Shown: positions 8,473 through 16,600 of the stretch, piece after piece
Position numbering within the stretch: the first letter of the stretch is position 1
Layout: each line of letters opens with the position of its first letter
NCBI RefSeq assembly: GCF_024585265.1
Contig: NZ_CP036533.1
Coordinates: forward strand, 7,015,001-7,079,000
Source of the DNA: Bradyrhizobium sp. WBAH42
Lineage (GTDB): Bacteria; Pseudomonadota; Alphaproteobacteria; Rhizobiales; Xanthobacteraceae
Direction: 5' to 3'
DNA length: 64,000 nucleotides
Program-made: the position numbers and the translations under genes
Notes under the pieces: generated by a model
Told to the model about the DNA's origin: nothing
Database searches by the model: none
What the model saw: only the letters and a program-made list of their open reading frames with translations

Positions 8473-8843
8473 TGCATCACTTTCAGCAGTTTGAGCGCCG
8501 CGGTGTCGGTCGCCGGGTTGAGCTTGTTCGAGCGCCGCGAAATCTGCATCGCCGGCCTGCCGCGATGAGACGCAGGCGCGAGTCCCTCACCAAGGGCGCG
8601 TCCGTCAGCGCGCTTCAAATCCGCGCAGGTGAAATGCGGATACACATCCGCATAGGGATATTGAAAAGTGATCTGAAAACCGACCCAGATCGTCTGCTGA
8701 GCGTAGGGCGGTCCGAGCGGCATCTCGCGCACCATCACGTGCGCGCCGCTCGAACCGTCCGGCTCGGCATCGACCTGGCACTCGGGGAAGGACGAGCGGA
8801 TATCCGCGATCGCCTTCTCAATGACGGGCGTGATCGCGGTCAT
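8451..8843 (-). CDS. E2-like ubiquitin-conjugating protein
   Basis: This 130-residue protein resembles prokaryotic E2-fold proteins: an N-terminal helix (ITPVIEKAIADIRSSFP), strands with WVGFQITFQYPYADVYPHF, and Cys73 in HFTCADL at the expected catalytic position. It would take the activated Ubl from the E1 domain as a thioester. The start overlaps the Ubl gene by four bases and the end overlaps the E1 gene, which indicates tight co-translation. Prokaryotic E2 proteins diverge strongly, so the assignment rests on the YPHFT block, the cysteine and the gene order. Confidence 0.8.
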   Translation of the reverse strand: MTAITPVIEKAIADIRSSFPECQVDAEPDGSSGAHVMVREMPLGPPYAQQTIWVGFQITFQYPYADVYPHFTCADLKRADGRALGEGLAPASHRGRPAMQISRRSNKLNPATDTAALKLLKVMQWLRTHP

Positions 8844-9181
8844 GAGTTGTCGTCGTTCGGAATGGCGAGGAAGCGATCGCCGTCGTGGACCGTGATTTTC
8901 TGATCGTCGCCAATGAGCTCAGTCTTGCCGCCGCCGCGCTCGATGCTCAGCACGAAGTCGAGCTGGATCGGGACATGCTGAGCGATCGCCGCCTGCTTGA
9001 TGCTCAGGCCGGTCTGCTTCTTGTCCGGCACCGTGACCGGCTTTTCGTTGACGAACAGGTTGACCGTCTTGTCCGGCCCTCCGCCGTGATCATCGCCGCC
9101 GCCGTGCTCGCCACCTTGACCGGGATTCCCGCCCAGGCCCCGACCGCCCCCCGGGTGGTCCTTGTCTTCGTTGTTGGACAT
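8840..9181 (-). CDS. Ubiquitin-like protein (multiubiquitin family, single domain)
   Basis: This 113-residue protein has a low-complexity Gly/His/Asp-rich N-terminus (to about residue 35), then one beta-grasp domain of the multi-ubiquitin type: KTVNLFVNEKPVTVPD, SIKQAAIAQHVPIQLDFVLS and KITVHDGDRFLAIPNDD. The C-terminus ends DDNS and has no Gly-Gly. The modifier would have to be trimmed, or be used in a non-canonical way. The ATG at 9181 is chosen because AAGGAG lies six bases upstream. It is the first gene of the Ubl-E2-E1/JAB operon and is divergent from an XRE regulator. Confidence 0.85.
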   Translation of the reverse strand: MSNNEDKDHPGGGRGLGGNPGQGGEHGGGDDHGGGPDKTVNLFVNEKPVTVPDKKQTGLSIKQAAIAQHVPIQLDFVLSIERGGGKTELIGDDQKITVHDGDRFLAIPNDDNS

Positions 9182-9200
9182 CACTATCTCCTTGCGAAGA

Positions 9201-9234
9201 TGAAATCGAATTGCTAGTGTGAAATCAATATTGC
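9201..9234. promoter_or_regulatory. Direct repeats in the Ubl/XRE divergent promoter region
   Basis: TGAAATCGAATTGC (9201-9214) and TGAAATCAATATTGC (9220-9234) are near-repeats spaced 19 bp apart between the divergent Ubl and XRE genes. A third partial match, GTGAAATCG, overlaps the XRE start. They are plausible binding sites for the XRE protein. Confidence 0.5.
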
Positions 9235-9257
9235 ATTGTAGATGGGGAATTTCAAGA

Positions 9258-9629
9258 GTGAAATCGAAAAAATCTGAACCGGCCCAGTTTGACGTGGCGG
9301 CGTTGCATGCGGCGCTCGACGCGGAGCGGATTGCCCGGCGGCTGAATTGGAAGGATGTCTCGGCGGAATCGGGCGTAAGTGCCTCGACGCTAACTCGTTT
9401 ATCTCAAGGCAAGCGTCCCGACGTGGACAGTCTGGCTGCCTTGACGCAGTGGCTGGGTCTGCCGGCTGATCGCTTCATGGGGCACCGGAAAATGGCCTTT
9501 GGCGCGGCGAGCCCGTTGACACAGATCTCTTCCATTCTGCGCGAAGACCCGAATCTGAACCAGGACGCCGCAGCAGCCTTGGACGAGCTCATCAAGGCGA
9601 CCTACACCCGGTTGCGGTCGCAGAAATAA
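9258..9629 (+). CDS. XRE-family regulator, divergent from the Ubl operon
   Basis: This protein of about 123 residues has a helix-turn-helix of the Cro/CI type (RRLNWKDVSAESGVSASTL, then SQGKRPDVDSLAALTQWLGL) and a short C-terminal helical tail. The GTG at 9258 is taken as start; an ATG at 9219 in the same frame would add 13 unlikely residues. Its position and the direct repeats upstream suggest that it controls the Ubl operon and itself. Confidence 0.82.
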   Translation: MKSKKSEPAQFDVAALHAALDAERIARRLNWKDVSAESGVSASTLTRLSQGKRPDVDSLAALTQWLGLPADRFMGHRKMAFGAASPLTQISSILREDPNLNQDAAAALDELIKATYTRLRSQK

Positions 9630-9787
9630 TCGGCTGACCCACCGAGGTGCCCTGCCCGCACTTGTCGTAATCTCTATCATCACTCCGTGTTTTTTCTATC
9701 TGATTCAACGAGTTTAAGAGACAGAGCGCAGTTTCGCGGAAGGTCAGGCATCTGCGAAGTGGCGTTGCGCTAAGGCTAGGCTCTTAA

Positions 9788-9818
9788 GAAACCCCGCCCG
9801 GCGGACCGGACGGGGCTT
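9788..9818 (-). terminator. Rho-independent-like terminator after the DUF736 gene
   Basis: On the minus strand, CCCCGTCCGG and CCGCCGGGCGGGG form a GC-rich hairpin about 12 bp after the DUF736 stop, followed by TTTC. The T-run is short. Confidence 0.6.
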
Positions 9819-9829
9819 GGAGGGCGCTC

Positions 9830-10150
9830 TTACTCGCCGGTCTTACGCGGCCGCGACCACAGAAGGGTGTAGCCCTCACCGCCTTCGTCGTCGAACAGGT
9901 TCGCGTAGATCGGCGCGTTGAACGAGGGGTCATCGAGCTTGAGCGAGAGGTAGTCGCGGCCCTCTTCGGAGCGCTTCGACCAGGCCGCGCCGATCTCCGC
10001 GCGACCCACATAGATGCGGTGGCTGGGAGCGTTGTCGTTGGATCGGTTGGTCTCGGCGACGATGCGGACGCCCTTGGCTTTCAGGCTCAGGGTCACGATC
10101 TCGCCCTGGAATTCGTTACCGACCTTCTTGAAAGAACCGATGTTAGCCAT
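9830..10150 (-). CDS. DUF736 domain protein
   Basis: This 106-residue protein begins MANIGSFKKVGNEFQGEI and continues TLSLKAKGVRIV, HRIYVGRAEIGAAWSKRS and DYLSLKLDDPSFNAPIYANL, which is the full DUF736 signature. The family is abundant on alphaproteobacterial plasmids and ICEs; its function is not established. The ATG at 10150 follows AGGAG at normal spacing. A strong terminator follows the gene, so it is probably a monocistronic, highly expressed gene. Confidence 0.92.
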   Translation of the reverse strand: MANIGSFKKVGNEFQGEIVTLSLKAKGVRIVAETNRSNDNAPSHRIYVGRAEIGAAWSKRSEEGRDYLSLKLDDPSFNAPIYANLFDDEGGEGYTLLWSRPRKTGE

Positions 10151-10174
10151 GTCACTTCTCCTGTTGTGTTTCGA

Positions 10175-10261
10175 GCCCGCGACCACCGCGGCCTCGATGG
10201 CGATCTAGGGCTGAGGACGATCGGCGACGCACCCGCTCGGGCCGGAGCGCAGCGGAGGACG
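10175..10261. repeat. ICE leader repeat, copy upstream of the DUF736 gene
   Basis: Two blocks, GCGACCACCGCGGCCTCGAT and GGGCCGGAGCGCAGCGGAGG, recur with few changes at 12259-12356, upstream of the DUF2493 gene. The order and rough spacing are the same. They look like a duplicated leader or promoter module. Confidence 0.5.
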
Positions 10262-10721
10262 TCGTGTGGCGACTTTCTTGTCTCGCGAGGAATGGGCGAA
10301 GCCCAGGGGAAGAAAGTCGCATCAACGGCGTTGCGGCTCAGACGATCGAGGCGAAGCCGGTCTTCGGCCAGATCAAGCCATCAACGAGGCCACGTGCGTC
10401 CGCGTGCTGAACCACAATCTCTGGAGAAGCGTGGCTATCTCGGTTTTGATGAACAAGAGGCCGGAACGATTCAGCGCGGAAAGAGAAACAATCTCCTGCA
10501 AAAGGCGGCATCGTCTCCCAAGAACCGATCGAGGTAACATCGCTCTGCCGCGGCTGGGTGGGCCGGACCGAATGCCGGCAGCTTGATTGAGGAGTTCCGA
10601 GGAGGACTGCCTCTCCCGCGCTCAGGTTTCGATCATCTCCCGTTCGCCGCGCCGATCTACGCACCTGTTCGATGAAGGCGGCAAACGGTCATCGCTCGGC
10701 CAATGCGGCCGTAAGAACTGC
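10262..10721. other. Gene-free stretch
   Basis: I see no open frame here with recognisable homology or codon use. Several short frames on both strands are rich in Arg and Ser and look like chance frames. The stretch may contain control sequences for the DUF736 leader. Confidence 0.4.
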
Positions 10722-11171
10722 TTAGGACGGGTTCTCCACCACCGCGCCCGGCTCCAACGGGCGGGTCTCCGCCAAAACCATCAAGCGCGTCCATGATGTA
10801 ACGCCAATGCAAACCGCGCCCAGGCAAGCGAAGACCTCACGCCAAGCCAGCGAAGGCACCCCGATCTGGGACAGGGCGAACACCATTTGATAGCCGGCGG
10901 CGGCGGCGGGAACAGCGAATGCCGTCGCGATCGCGATGCGCAAGGCCAAGGACCGGGTAATAGCGACGGCGACCTGGCCGAGGACGAGCGTCAAAGCGCC
11001 GCCGGCCGTTCCGATAAGCAGCGCGCCGATGAGGCCGGCACCGCTCTGAAACGCCGTCATCCCGATACTCAGCGCGACGAAAAACGGCAGGGCATACACT
11101 GCGAGCGCGAAAATCGCCCAGCAGAATAGGCCGATGCCGAGTGTGTTGAGAACAAGCCCAATAGCGAGCAT
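10722..11171 (-). CDS. Small integral membrane protein of the ICE
   Basis: This 149-residue protein has about four hydrophobic segments: MLAIGLVLNTLGIGLFCWAI, ALPFFVALSIGMTAF, GALLIGTAGGALTLVLG and IAIATAFAVPAAAAGYQMVF. I recognise it as a conserved hypothetical membrane protein of rhizobial ICE backbones, located between the DUF736 and DUF2493 genes. The ATG at 11171 is preferred because the upstream in-frame residues are not conserved-looking. The function is unknown; a role in element maintenance or surface effects is a guess. Confidence 0.7.
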   Translation of the reverse strand: MLAIGLVLNTLGIGLFCWAIFALAVYALPFFVALSIGMTAFQSGAGLIGALLIGTAGGALTLVLGQVAVAITRSLALRIAIATAFAVPAAAAGYQMVFALSQIGVPSLAWREVFACLGAVCIGVTSWTRLMVLAETRPLEPGAVVENPS

Positions 11172-11312
11172 GGTGGTGGCTCCATGTGCATAGATAAACC
11201 AGTTGCGCCTTCCACCACCACCACGGCGCAACTCTGAATAAGAGACCGAAACGAGGCGGAGTTGCGGCGTGAGCAATTTCGCCTCGAAGACTTCAGGTCG
11301 AGAAGACGGCGC

Positions 11313-12236
11313 TCACGCGCCGCCGAACCTCCAGACGGGGATGCCGAGCCGCTTCGCCTTGTCGGCGAGGTTGTCCTGGATGCCCGTGCCCGGGAAGTGC
11401 ATGACGCCGATCGGCAGGAGTTCGAGCATGACATCGTTGCGCTTGAACGGTGCTGCCTTGGCGTGCTTCGTCCAGTCGGGCCTGAAGGCGATCTGAGGCA
11501 CCTTGCGGGTGGTTGCCCATTTGGAGGCGATCAGTTCGGCCCCCTTCGGGGAGCCGCCGTGGAGCAGGACCATGTCGGGATGCTTGGCGTGAACCTTGTC
11601 GAGGCGATCCCAGATCAGGCGATGATCATTGAAATCAAGCCCTCCGGTGAGCGCGATCTTCGGCCCTGAGGGCAGCATGACCTCGGTCTCGGCACGGCGC
11701 TTGGCTGCGATGAAGTCGCGGGAGTCGATCATCGCCGCGGTCAGGGTGCGGTGGTTCACCAGCGATCCCGATCGGGGGCGCCAGAATGAGCCGGTGTGAA
11801 TCTCGAAGCGCTCGATGGCCTGGTCACGGAAGAGTTCTAGGCAGTCGCGGCGCTCAATCAGCGTGATGCCTTCCGCCGTGATGCGTTCGAGTTCGACGGA
11901 TCGAACTTCGGAACCGTCCTGCTCGCGCTGACCCTTCTGTTGCGCCTTTTCGTTGTCGTCGAGTTGGCGACCGATGCGGTCGACGGCACGATGGAACAGG
12001 TTGACGGTCGACCAGAGCAGATCGTCGAGGTCCGGCTCGAGCCGCGTGTCGCTCAACGTGGCGACCAAGGCATCGAAGATGTCAGCGACGGCACCGGTAA
12101 TGGTCCTGCCCTCGGGAAGCGGCCGTGGATCGGGCTGGTCGTCGAAGGGGCGGTAACCGAAGAGCTGCAATTCGGTGAGAACGTGTTCAGTCGCAGATGC
12201 GGCGTGCGGCGGTTCGATGTCGTCGTGGTCGGTCAT
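11313..12236 (-). CDS. DUF2493 (SLOG-like) domain protein
   Basis: This 307-residue protein has an N-terminal helical region and a C-terminal DUF2493 domain with the Rossmann-like blocks IALTGGLDFNDHRLIWDRLD, HPDMVLLHGGSPKGAELIAS and FKRNDVMLELLPIGVMHFPG. SLOG-type domains bind nucleotides or nucleotide-derived ligands. The gene is a regular part of this ICE family, between the primase and DUF736 genes. It is preceded by a leader similar to that of the DUF736 gene. Confidence 0.88.
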   Translation of the reverse strand: MTDHDDIEPPHAASATEHVLTELQLFGYRPFDDQPDPRPLPEGRTITGAVADIFDALVATLSDTRLEPDLDDLLWSTVNLFHRAVDRIGRQLDDNEKAQQKGQREQDGSEVRSVELERITAEGITLIERRDCLELFRDQAIERFEIHTGSFWRPRSGSLVNHRTLTAAMIDSRDFIAAKRRAETEVMLPSGPKIALTGGLDFNDHRLIWDRLDKVHAKHPDMVLLHGGSPKGAELIASKWATTRKVPQIAFRPDWTKHAKAAPFKRNDVMLELLPIGVMHFPGTGIQDNLADKAKRLGIPVWRFGGA

Positions 12237-12258
12237 TGAGGCGATCCTTTGCCGGATC

Positions 12259-12356
12259 GGCCGCGACCATCGCGGCCTTCGTGGCGATCACTCAGACGGC
12301 AGGCGGAACGGGCCAGAACCCGGAGCAGAGCCGGAGGGCCGAAGCGCAGCGGAGGA
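12259..12356. repeat. ICE leader repeat, copy upstream of the DUF2493 gene
   Basis: This is the second copy of the two-block leader seen at 10175-10261: CGCGACCATCGCGGCCTTCG and GGGCCGAAGCGCAGCGGAGG. The rest of 12237-12575 shows no gene. Confidence 0.5.
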
Positions 12357-12575
12357 TGGCGGAGGCCGGCTATTTAGCTTCGCGATGCAAAGCGCGCTCG
12401 CCAGATGGCTAATGTGTCTTCTCGTCGCCGGCGCGCGGCGGAAAATAGCCGGACGCAGCCATTGCCGGCCCGAGCCGCTTGCCGTCCGATCGCCCTCTAG
12501 AAGGCCGTGGTCGCGTCCTCTTCCGGCAGTGGCCGCACAGCGACCGACCTGTCGACGCCGATCGAATTGACGGGG

Positions 12576-13637
12576 CTAATCCGCGGTTGCCATCGACGAA
12601 TGCAGGAAGCGGACGACGTCCTCTGGTGCGAGTTGAAGCCTTAACTCTGCTCGTAGGGTCCCGAGACCGAAGATGTGCAGGTCTTCGTTGAAATCGCCTA
12701 GCCGGGGCGACAACGCAATCGCTTCAACGCCGGCGTCTACCGCACGCTGGGTGAGGGCAGCCTGCACGGCATCTCCGGCGGCGTCGGCGTCGCGGGCGAT
12801 GTAGAGCCGACGCAGGCCAGACGGCAGCAACATGGCTGCGAGGTGATTGGCCGAAAGTGCGGCGGCCATGGGCAAGGTCGGCAGCACGTAACGCAGCGAC
12901 AGCATGGTCTCGATTCCCTCGCCGGCGGCGAGCACGTCGTCCACCACGCCGAAGCGGACGGCGTTGCCGAGGAGGTCGCCCATGGCCCGTCGTGGCGTGT
13001 CGATCGGAGCCTTGCCCAGCCGCACGCGATCAAAACCGTCTGGATCGAGCCAAGTGCGGTGTACGCCGGTGATCCGTCCATCGAGGCCGGTGACACAGGC
13101 TATCATCGCCGGCCAGGTTTCGGTCGGCAAATGCTCATCCGGTCGGTAATAGCAACGTGGGTGAAAGCGGAGGCTGGCCCCATGATGGATGTGGGTTATC
13201 CCGCGGCGCTGCAAGTACGTTTCGACCACGGTCCCCTCGATCGGGCTGGATATCGCAAAGAGCCGGCGGGCGGCTTCTTGCGATCCAGTCGGCGCCACCG
13301 AACGAACGGGTTTCGAGGCCGCTAGCGGCTCAGGACGAGGCAGCTTCAGAAACCGCCTCGCTTCCTCGGCGGCCCCGCTGAAGTCGGGCAAACCGCGGCA
13401 TTCGCGGATGATGTCGAGGAGGTCGCCATGCTCGCCGGTCGCAGCGTCGGTCCACTTGCCGGCAGGGCCCTTGGGTGATTCCTGGAGCCGGACGAACATC
13501 GAGCGGCCCGGCGTGTTGTGAACGTCGCCGACCACCCAGTACCGCCCCGCCCGCTTGCCATTGGAGAGATAGTATCGGCACACTGCCTCGGCCTCGCGCG
13601 CGAGGCGGCGTGCCAATTCGGAGGCATCGGGGGCCAT
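12576..13637 (-). CDS. Toprim-domain primase of the element
   Basis: This protein of about 353 residues has an N-terminal region with LARREAEAVCRYYL-like features and GRYWVVGDVHNTPGRSMFVR, a middle region with YYRPDEHLPTETWPAMIACV, and a C-terminal Toprim fold (AAGEGIETMLSLRYVLP with the catalytic Glu, then LYIARDADAAGDAVQ with the DxD). Such proteins prime DNA after conjugative transfer. The ATG at 13637 overlaps the stop of the strawberry-notch gene (TGATG), so the two are co-translated. Confidence 0.85.
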   Translation of the reverse strand: MAPDASELARRLAREAEAVCRYYLSNGKRAGRYWVVGDVHNTPGRSMFVRLQESPKGPAGKWTDAATGEHGDLLDIIRECRGLPDFSGAAEEARRFLKLPRPEPLAASKPVRSVAPTGSQEAARRLFAISSPIEGTVVETYLQRRGITHIHHGASLRFHPRCYYRPDEHLPTETWPAMIACVTGLDGRITGVHRTWLDPDGFDRVRLGKAPIDTPRRAMGDLLGNAVRFGVVDDVLAAGEGIETMLSLRYVLPTLPMAAALSANHLAAMLLPSGLRRLYIARDADAAGDAVQAALTQRAVDAGVEAIALSPRLGDFNEDLHIFGLGTLRAELRLQLAPEDVVRFLHSSMATAD

Positions 13638-16600
13638 CACGCGGCCTCCCGCTCATTGACGCGCACGACCGGATAGGTATCGAGCACCTTCGTCAGGATC
13701 CCGACGCCGCTTGCGTCCGTGGGCACGAACATCCGCAGCTTCCAGGATATGATCTCTCCAAAGAGGCCGTAAGCGCGGAGGCGATCGCGCATCGTGTCGT
13801 TGAATCCCGACAGCTCAATGCGGCAAGCGCCCATGACCCGGACGCGGCGAAGCTGGAGCCCCTCCGCGAGGTCGAGGACGGTGCGTCCCTCCATCACCGC
13901 TGCAAAGGCAGCGTCCGGCGACAGCGTAGGCGCGTCCGCCGAGAAGGCGTTTGCAACCCACGCGGCAGAAACCTTGCGGCCGATGATGCGTTCACCCGCA
14001 TCGGTCTGGAGCCGATAGACGCGGGTCGATTCGTTCGGCAATCGTTTCCAGATTGGTAGCAGCAGTCCTGCAACGACGTGGATCGTGCTTTCCGTGAACT
14101 CAGGCACCTCGGCAAGCTCAGCCATCCAGGCCTCGGCAAAACGTTCACGATCCGCTTCAACCCAATGGCTCTCCACCATCATGTTCAAGGGGACTTGGTG
14201 CTGCTCCATAGGCCGGATCAGGCGGACGCGGCGCTCGATCTCGCCGTCGTCGAGCATGATGCTCGGGGTCGGAACCTGCACGGCGGCCCTTCCCGAACGC
14301 TCGTTGATCAGCAGGACGGCATGACTGGAAAGCCGAGCAAGGACGTCATCCAAACCAACGGGATGGTTACGCTCGCGCTGCATGATGGTGAGAAGCCGTG
14401 TCTCGGCACCTGTGCGCGGATGGACATAGATCGTCCGCCGACCACTGACGACAAAGCTTTCGGCGCGGAGCGTTTCCAGCCCGAGGTCATAGGTGCCCGA
14501 CGCGACAGCGCCCTCGATCCGGGCGATCAATAGCTGTTCGAAGGCGGTGAACAGGACATTCTGCAGATCGATGGTGAGCGCCAACAACCTGTTCAGGAAG
14601 GTCGTGATCGGCGGCAGGTCATCCCTGAGCCCATTGGCATCCGTCAATTTCAGGCCGGTCGCATCCTCGAACCTCTCGAGCGAGCATCCGTCGACCCGGC
14701 CTCGCACCAGCAACGTGTAGAGTTGACGCAACGCGTCACGCCCGTACTGACTTTCGAGATTGTCCTCGGGCCGAAACAGCCCCTGCCCTCCGGTCTGGCG
14801 CTGGCCGCGCGTAATGGCCCCCAATGTGTCGAGCCGACGCGCGATTGTGCTGAGGAAGCGTTTTTCAGCCTTCACGTCGGTCGCGATGGGCCGAAACAAC
14901 GGCGGCTGCGCTTGATTGGTCCGGTTTGTGCGGCCGAGCCCCTGAATCGCGGCATCCGCCTTCCAGCCGGGCTCGAGCAGATAATGGACCCGCAAGCGGC
15001 GATTTCGCGCCGACAACTCGGCATGGTAGCTCCTCCCCGTGCCGCCCGCGTCGGAGAACACGAGAATAGGCTTGACGTCGTCCATGAAGGCCGATGTCTC
15101 AGCGAGATTGGCCGAACCGGCGCGGTTTTCGACCACCAACCGGTCGCCCTTACGAACGATGCGGCGCGAGCGCCCGGTCACTTCGGCGACCATCTCGGTG
15201 CCGAAGCGCTGGACGATTTGATCCAGCGCGCCGGGTACCGGAGGCAGCGAGGCGAGTTTCTCGATGAGGCGGCCGCGTCGTGCGACGGCTTCCCGGCTCT
15301 CGACCGGCTGGCCATCGCGATAGACAGGCCGAGAGCAGAGGTTACCTTCCGAGTCTGTAAAGAGCTCGTAGAGCTGGACCGGGAAGGAATGGGCGAGATA
15401 GTCGAGCACATATTCGCGCGGGGTGATGTCGACCTGGACGTCGCCCCAATCCTCGGTCGGGATCTCGGCGAGCCGGCGCTCCATCAGCGCTTCGCCCGTA
15501 GAAACAATCTGGATGACAGCGGCATGGCCGGCGTCGAGATCGCAGTCGATGGATCGGATGAGCGACGGCGTCTTCATCGATGTCAGCAGATGACCGAAGA
15601 AGCGCTGCTTCGCGCTTTCGAAGGCGGATCGGGCCGCGGATTTCGCCTGCCCGTTCAGCGTTCCGGTTTCGCCGGTGATGTTGGCGGCCCGCATCGCCGC
15701 GTCGAGGTTGTTGTGGATGATGCTGAACGCATCTGCATAGGCGTCGTAGATGCGAACCTGCTCCGGCGTAAGCTGGTGCTCAACGAGTTCGTACTCGACG
15801 CCCTCGTAGGACAATGAGCGAGCAGCGTAGAGGCCGAGCGCCTTGAGATCGCGCGCCAGCACCTCCATCGCCGCGACGCCACCCTGCTCGATTGCCTCGA
15901 CGAACTCGGCGCGCGTGGCGAACGGGAAGTCGGCGCCCCCCCAAAGTCCGAGGCGTTGGGCATAAGCGAGGTTGTGGACCGTGGTAGCGCCTGTCGCCGA
16001 CACATAAACCACGCGAGCATTCGGCAGGGCGTGCTGGAGCCTCAGGCCTGCACGTCCCTGCTGAGAGGCCGCCTGGTCGCCGCGCTCGCCCTTGCCCCCG
16101 ACCGCATTCTGCATGGCGTGGCTCTCGTCGAAGACGATGACTCCGTCGAAGTCGGAGCCCAACCATTCAACGATCTGCCTGACACGCGAAAGCTTCTCGC
16201 CACGCTCGTCGGTGCGTAGCGTGGCATAGGTGGCAAAAAGGATGCCCTCCGAAAGCCGGACCGGTGTGCCCTGGCGAAAGCGGGACAAAGGCGTAACAAG
16301 CAGCCGCTCCATGCCGAGTGCGGACCAGTCGCGCTGAGCATCTTCGATCAGCTTGTCGGATTTGCTGATCCAGACCGCACGGCGGCGGCCCTTGAGCCAA
16401 TTGTCGAGAAGGATCCCTGCGACCTGCCGTCCCTTGCCAGCGCCGGTGCCATCGCCCAAGAACCAGCCGCGGCGAAAGCGGACGGCATCTTCTGCGTCGT
16501 CGCGCGCGGCCGCCACAACGTCAAACGTCGTATCGACGGTCCAGGAGCCCGCGAGAAATTCGGAATGCGCCTCGCCCGCATAAATGACGCTTTCGAGCTG

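Noticed and set aside
14723..15817. Plus-strand frame of 364 codons
   Set aside because: It is antisense to the strawberry-notch gene and shows no domain.
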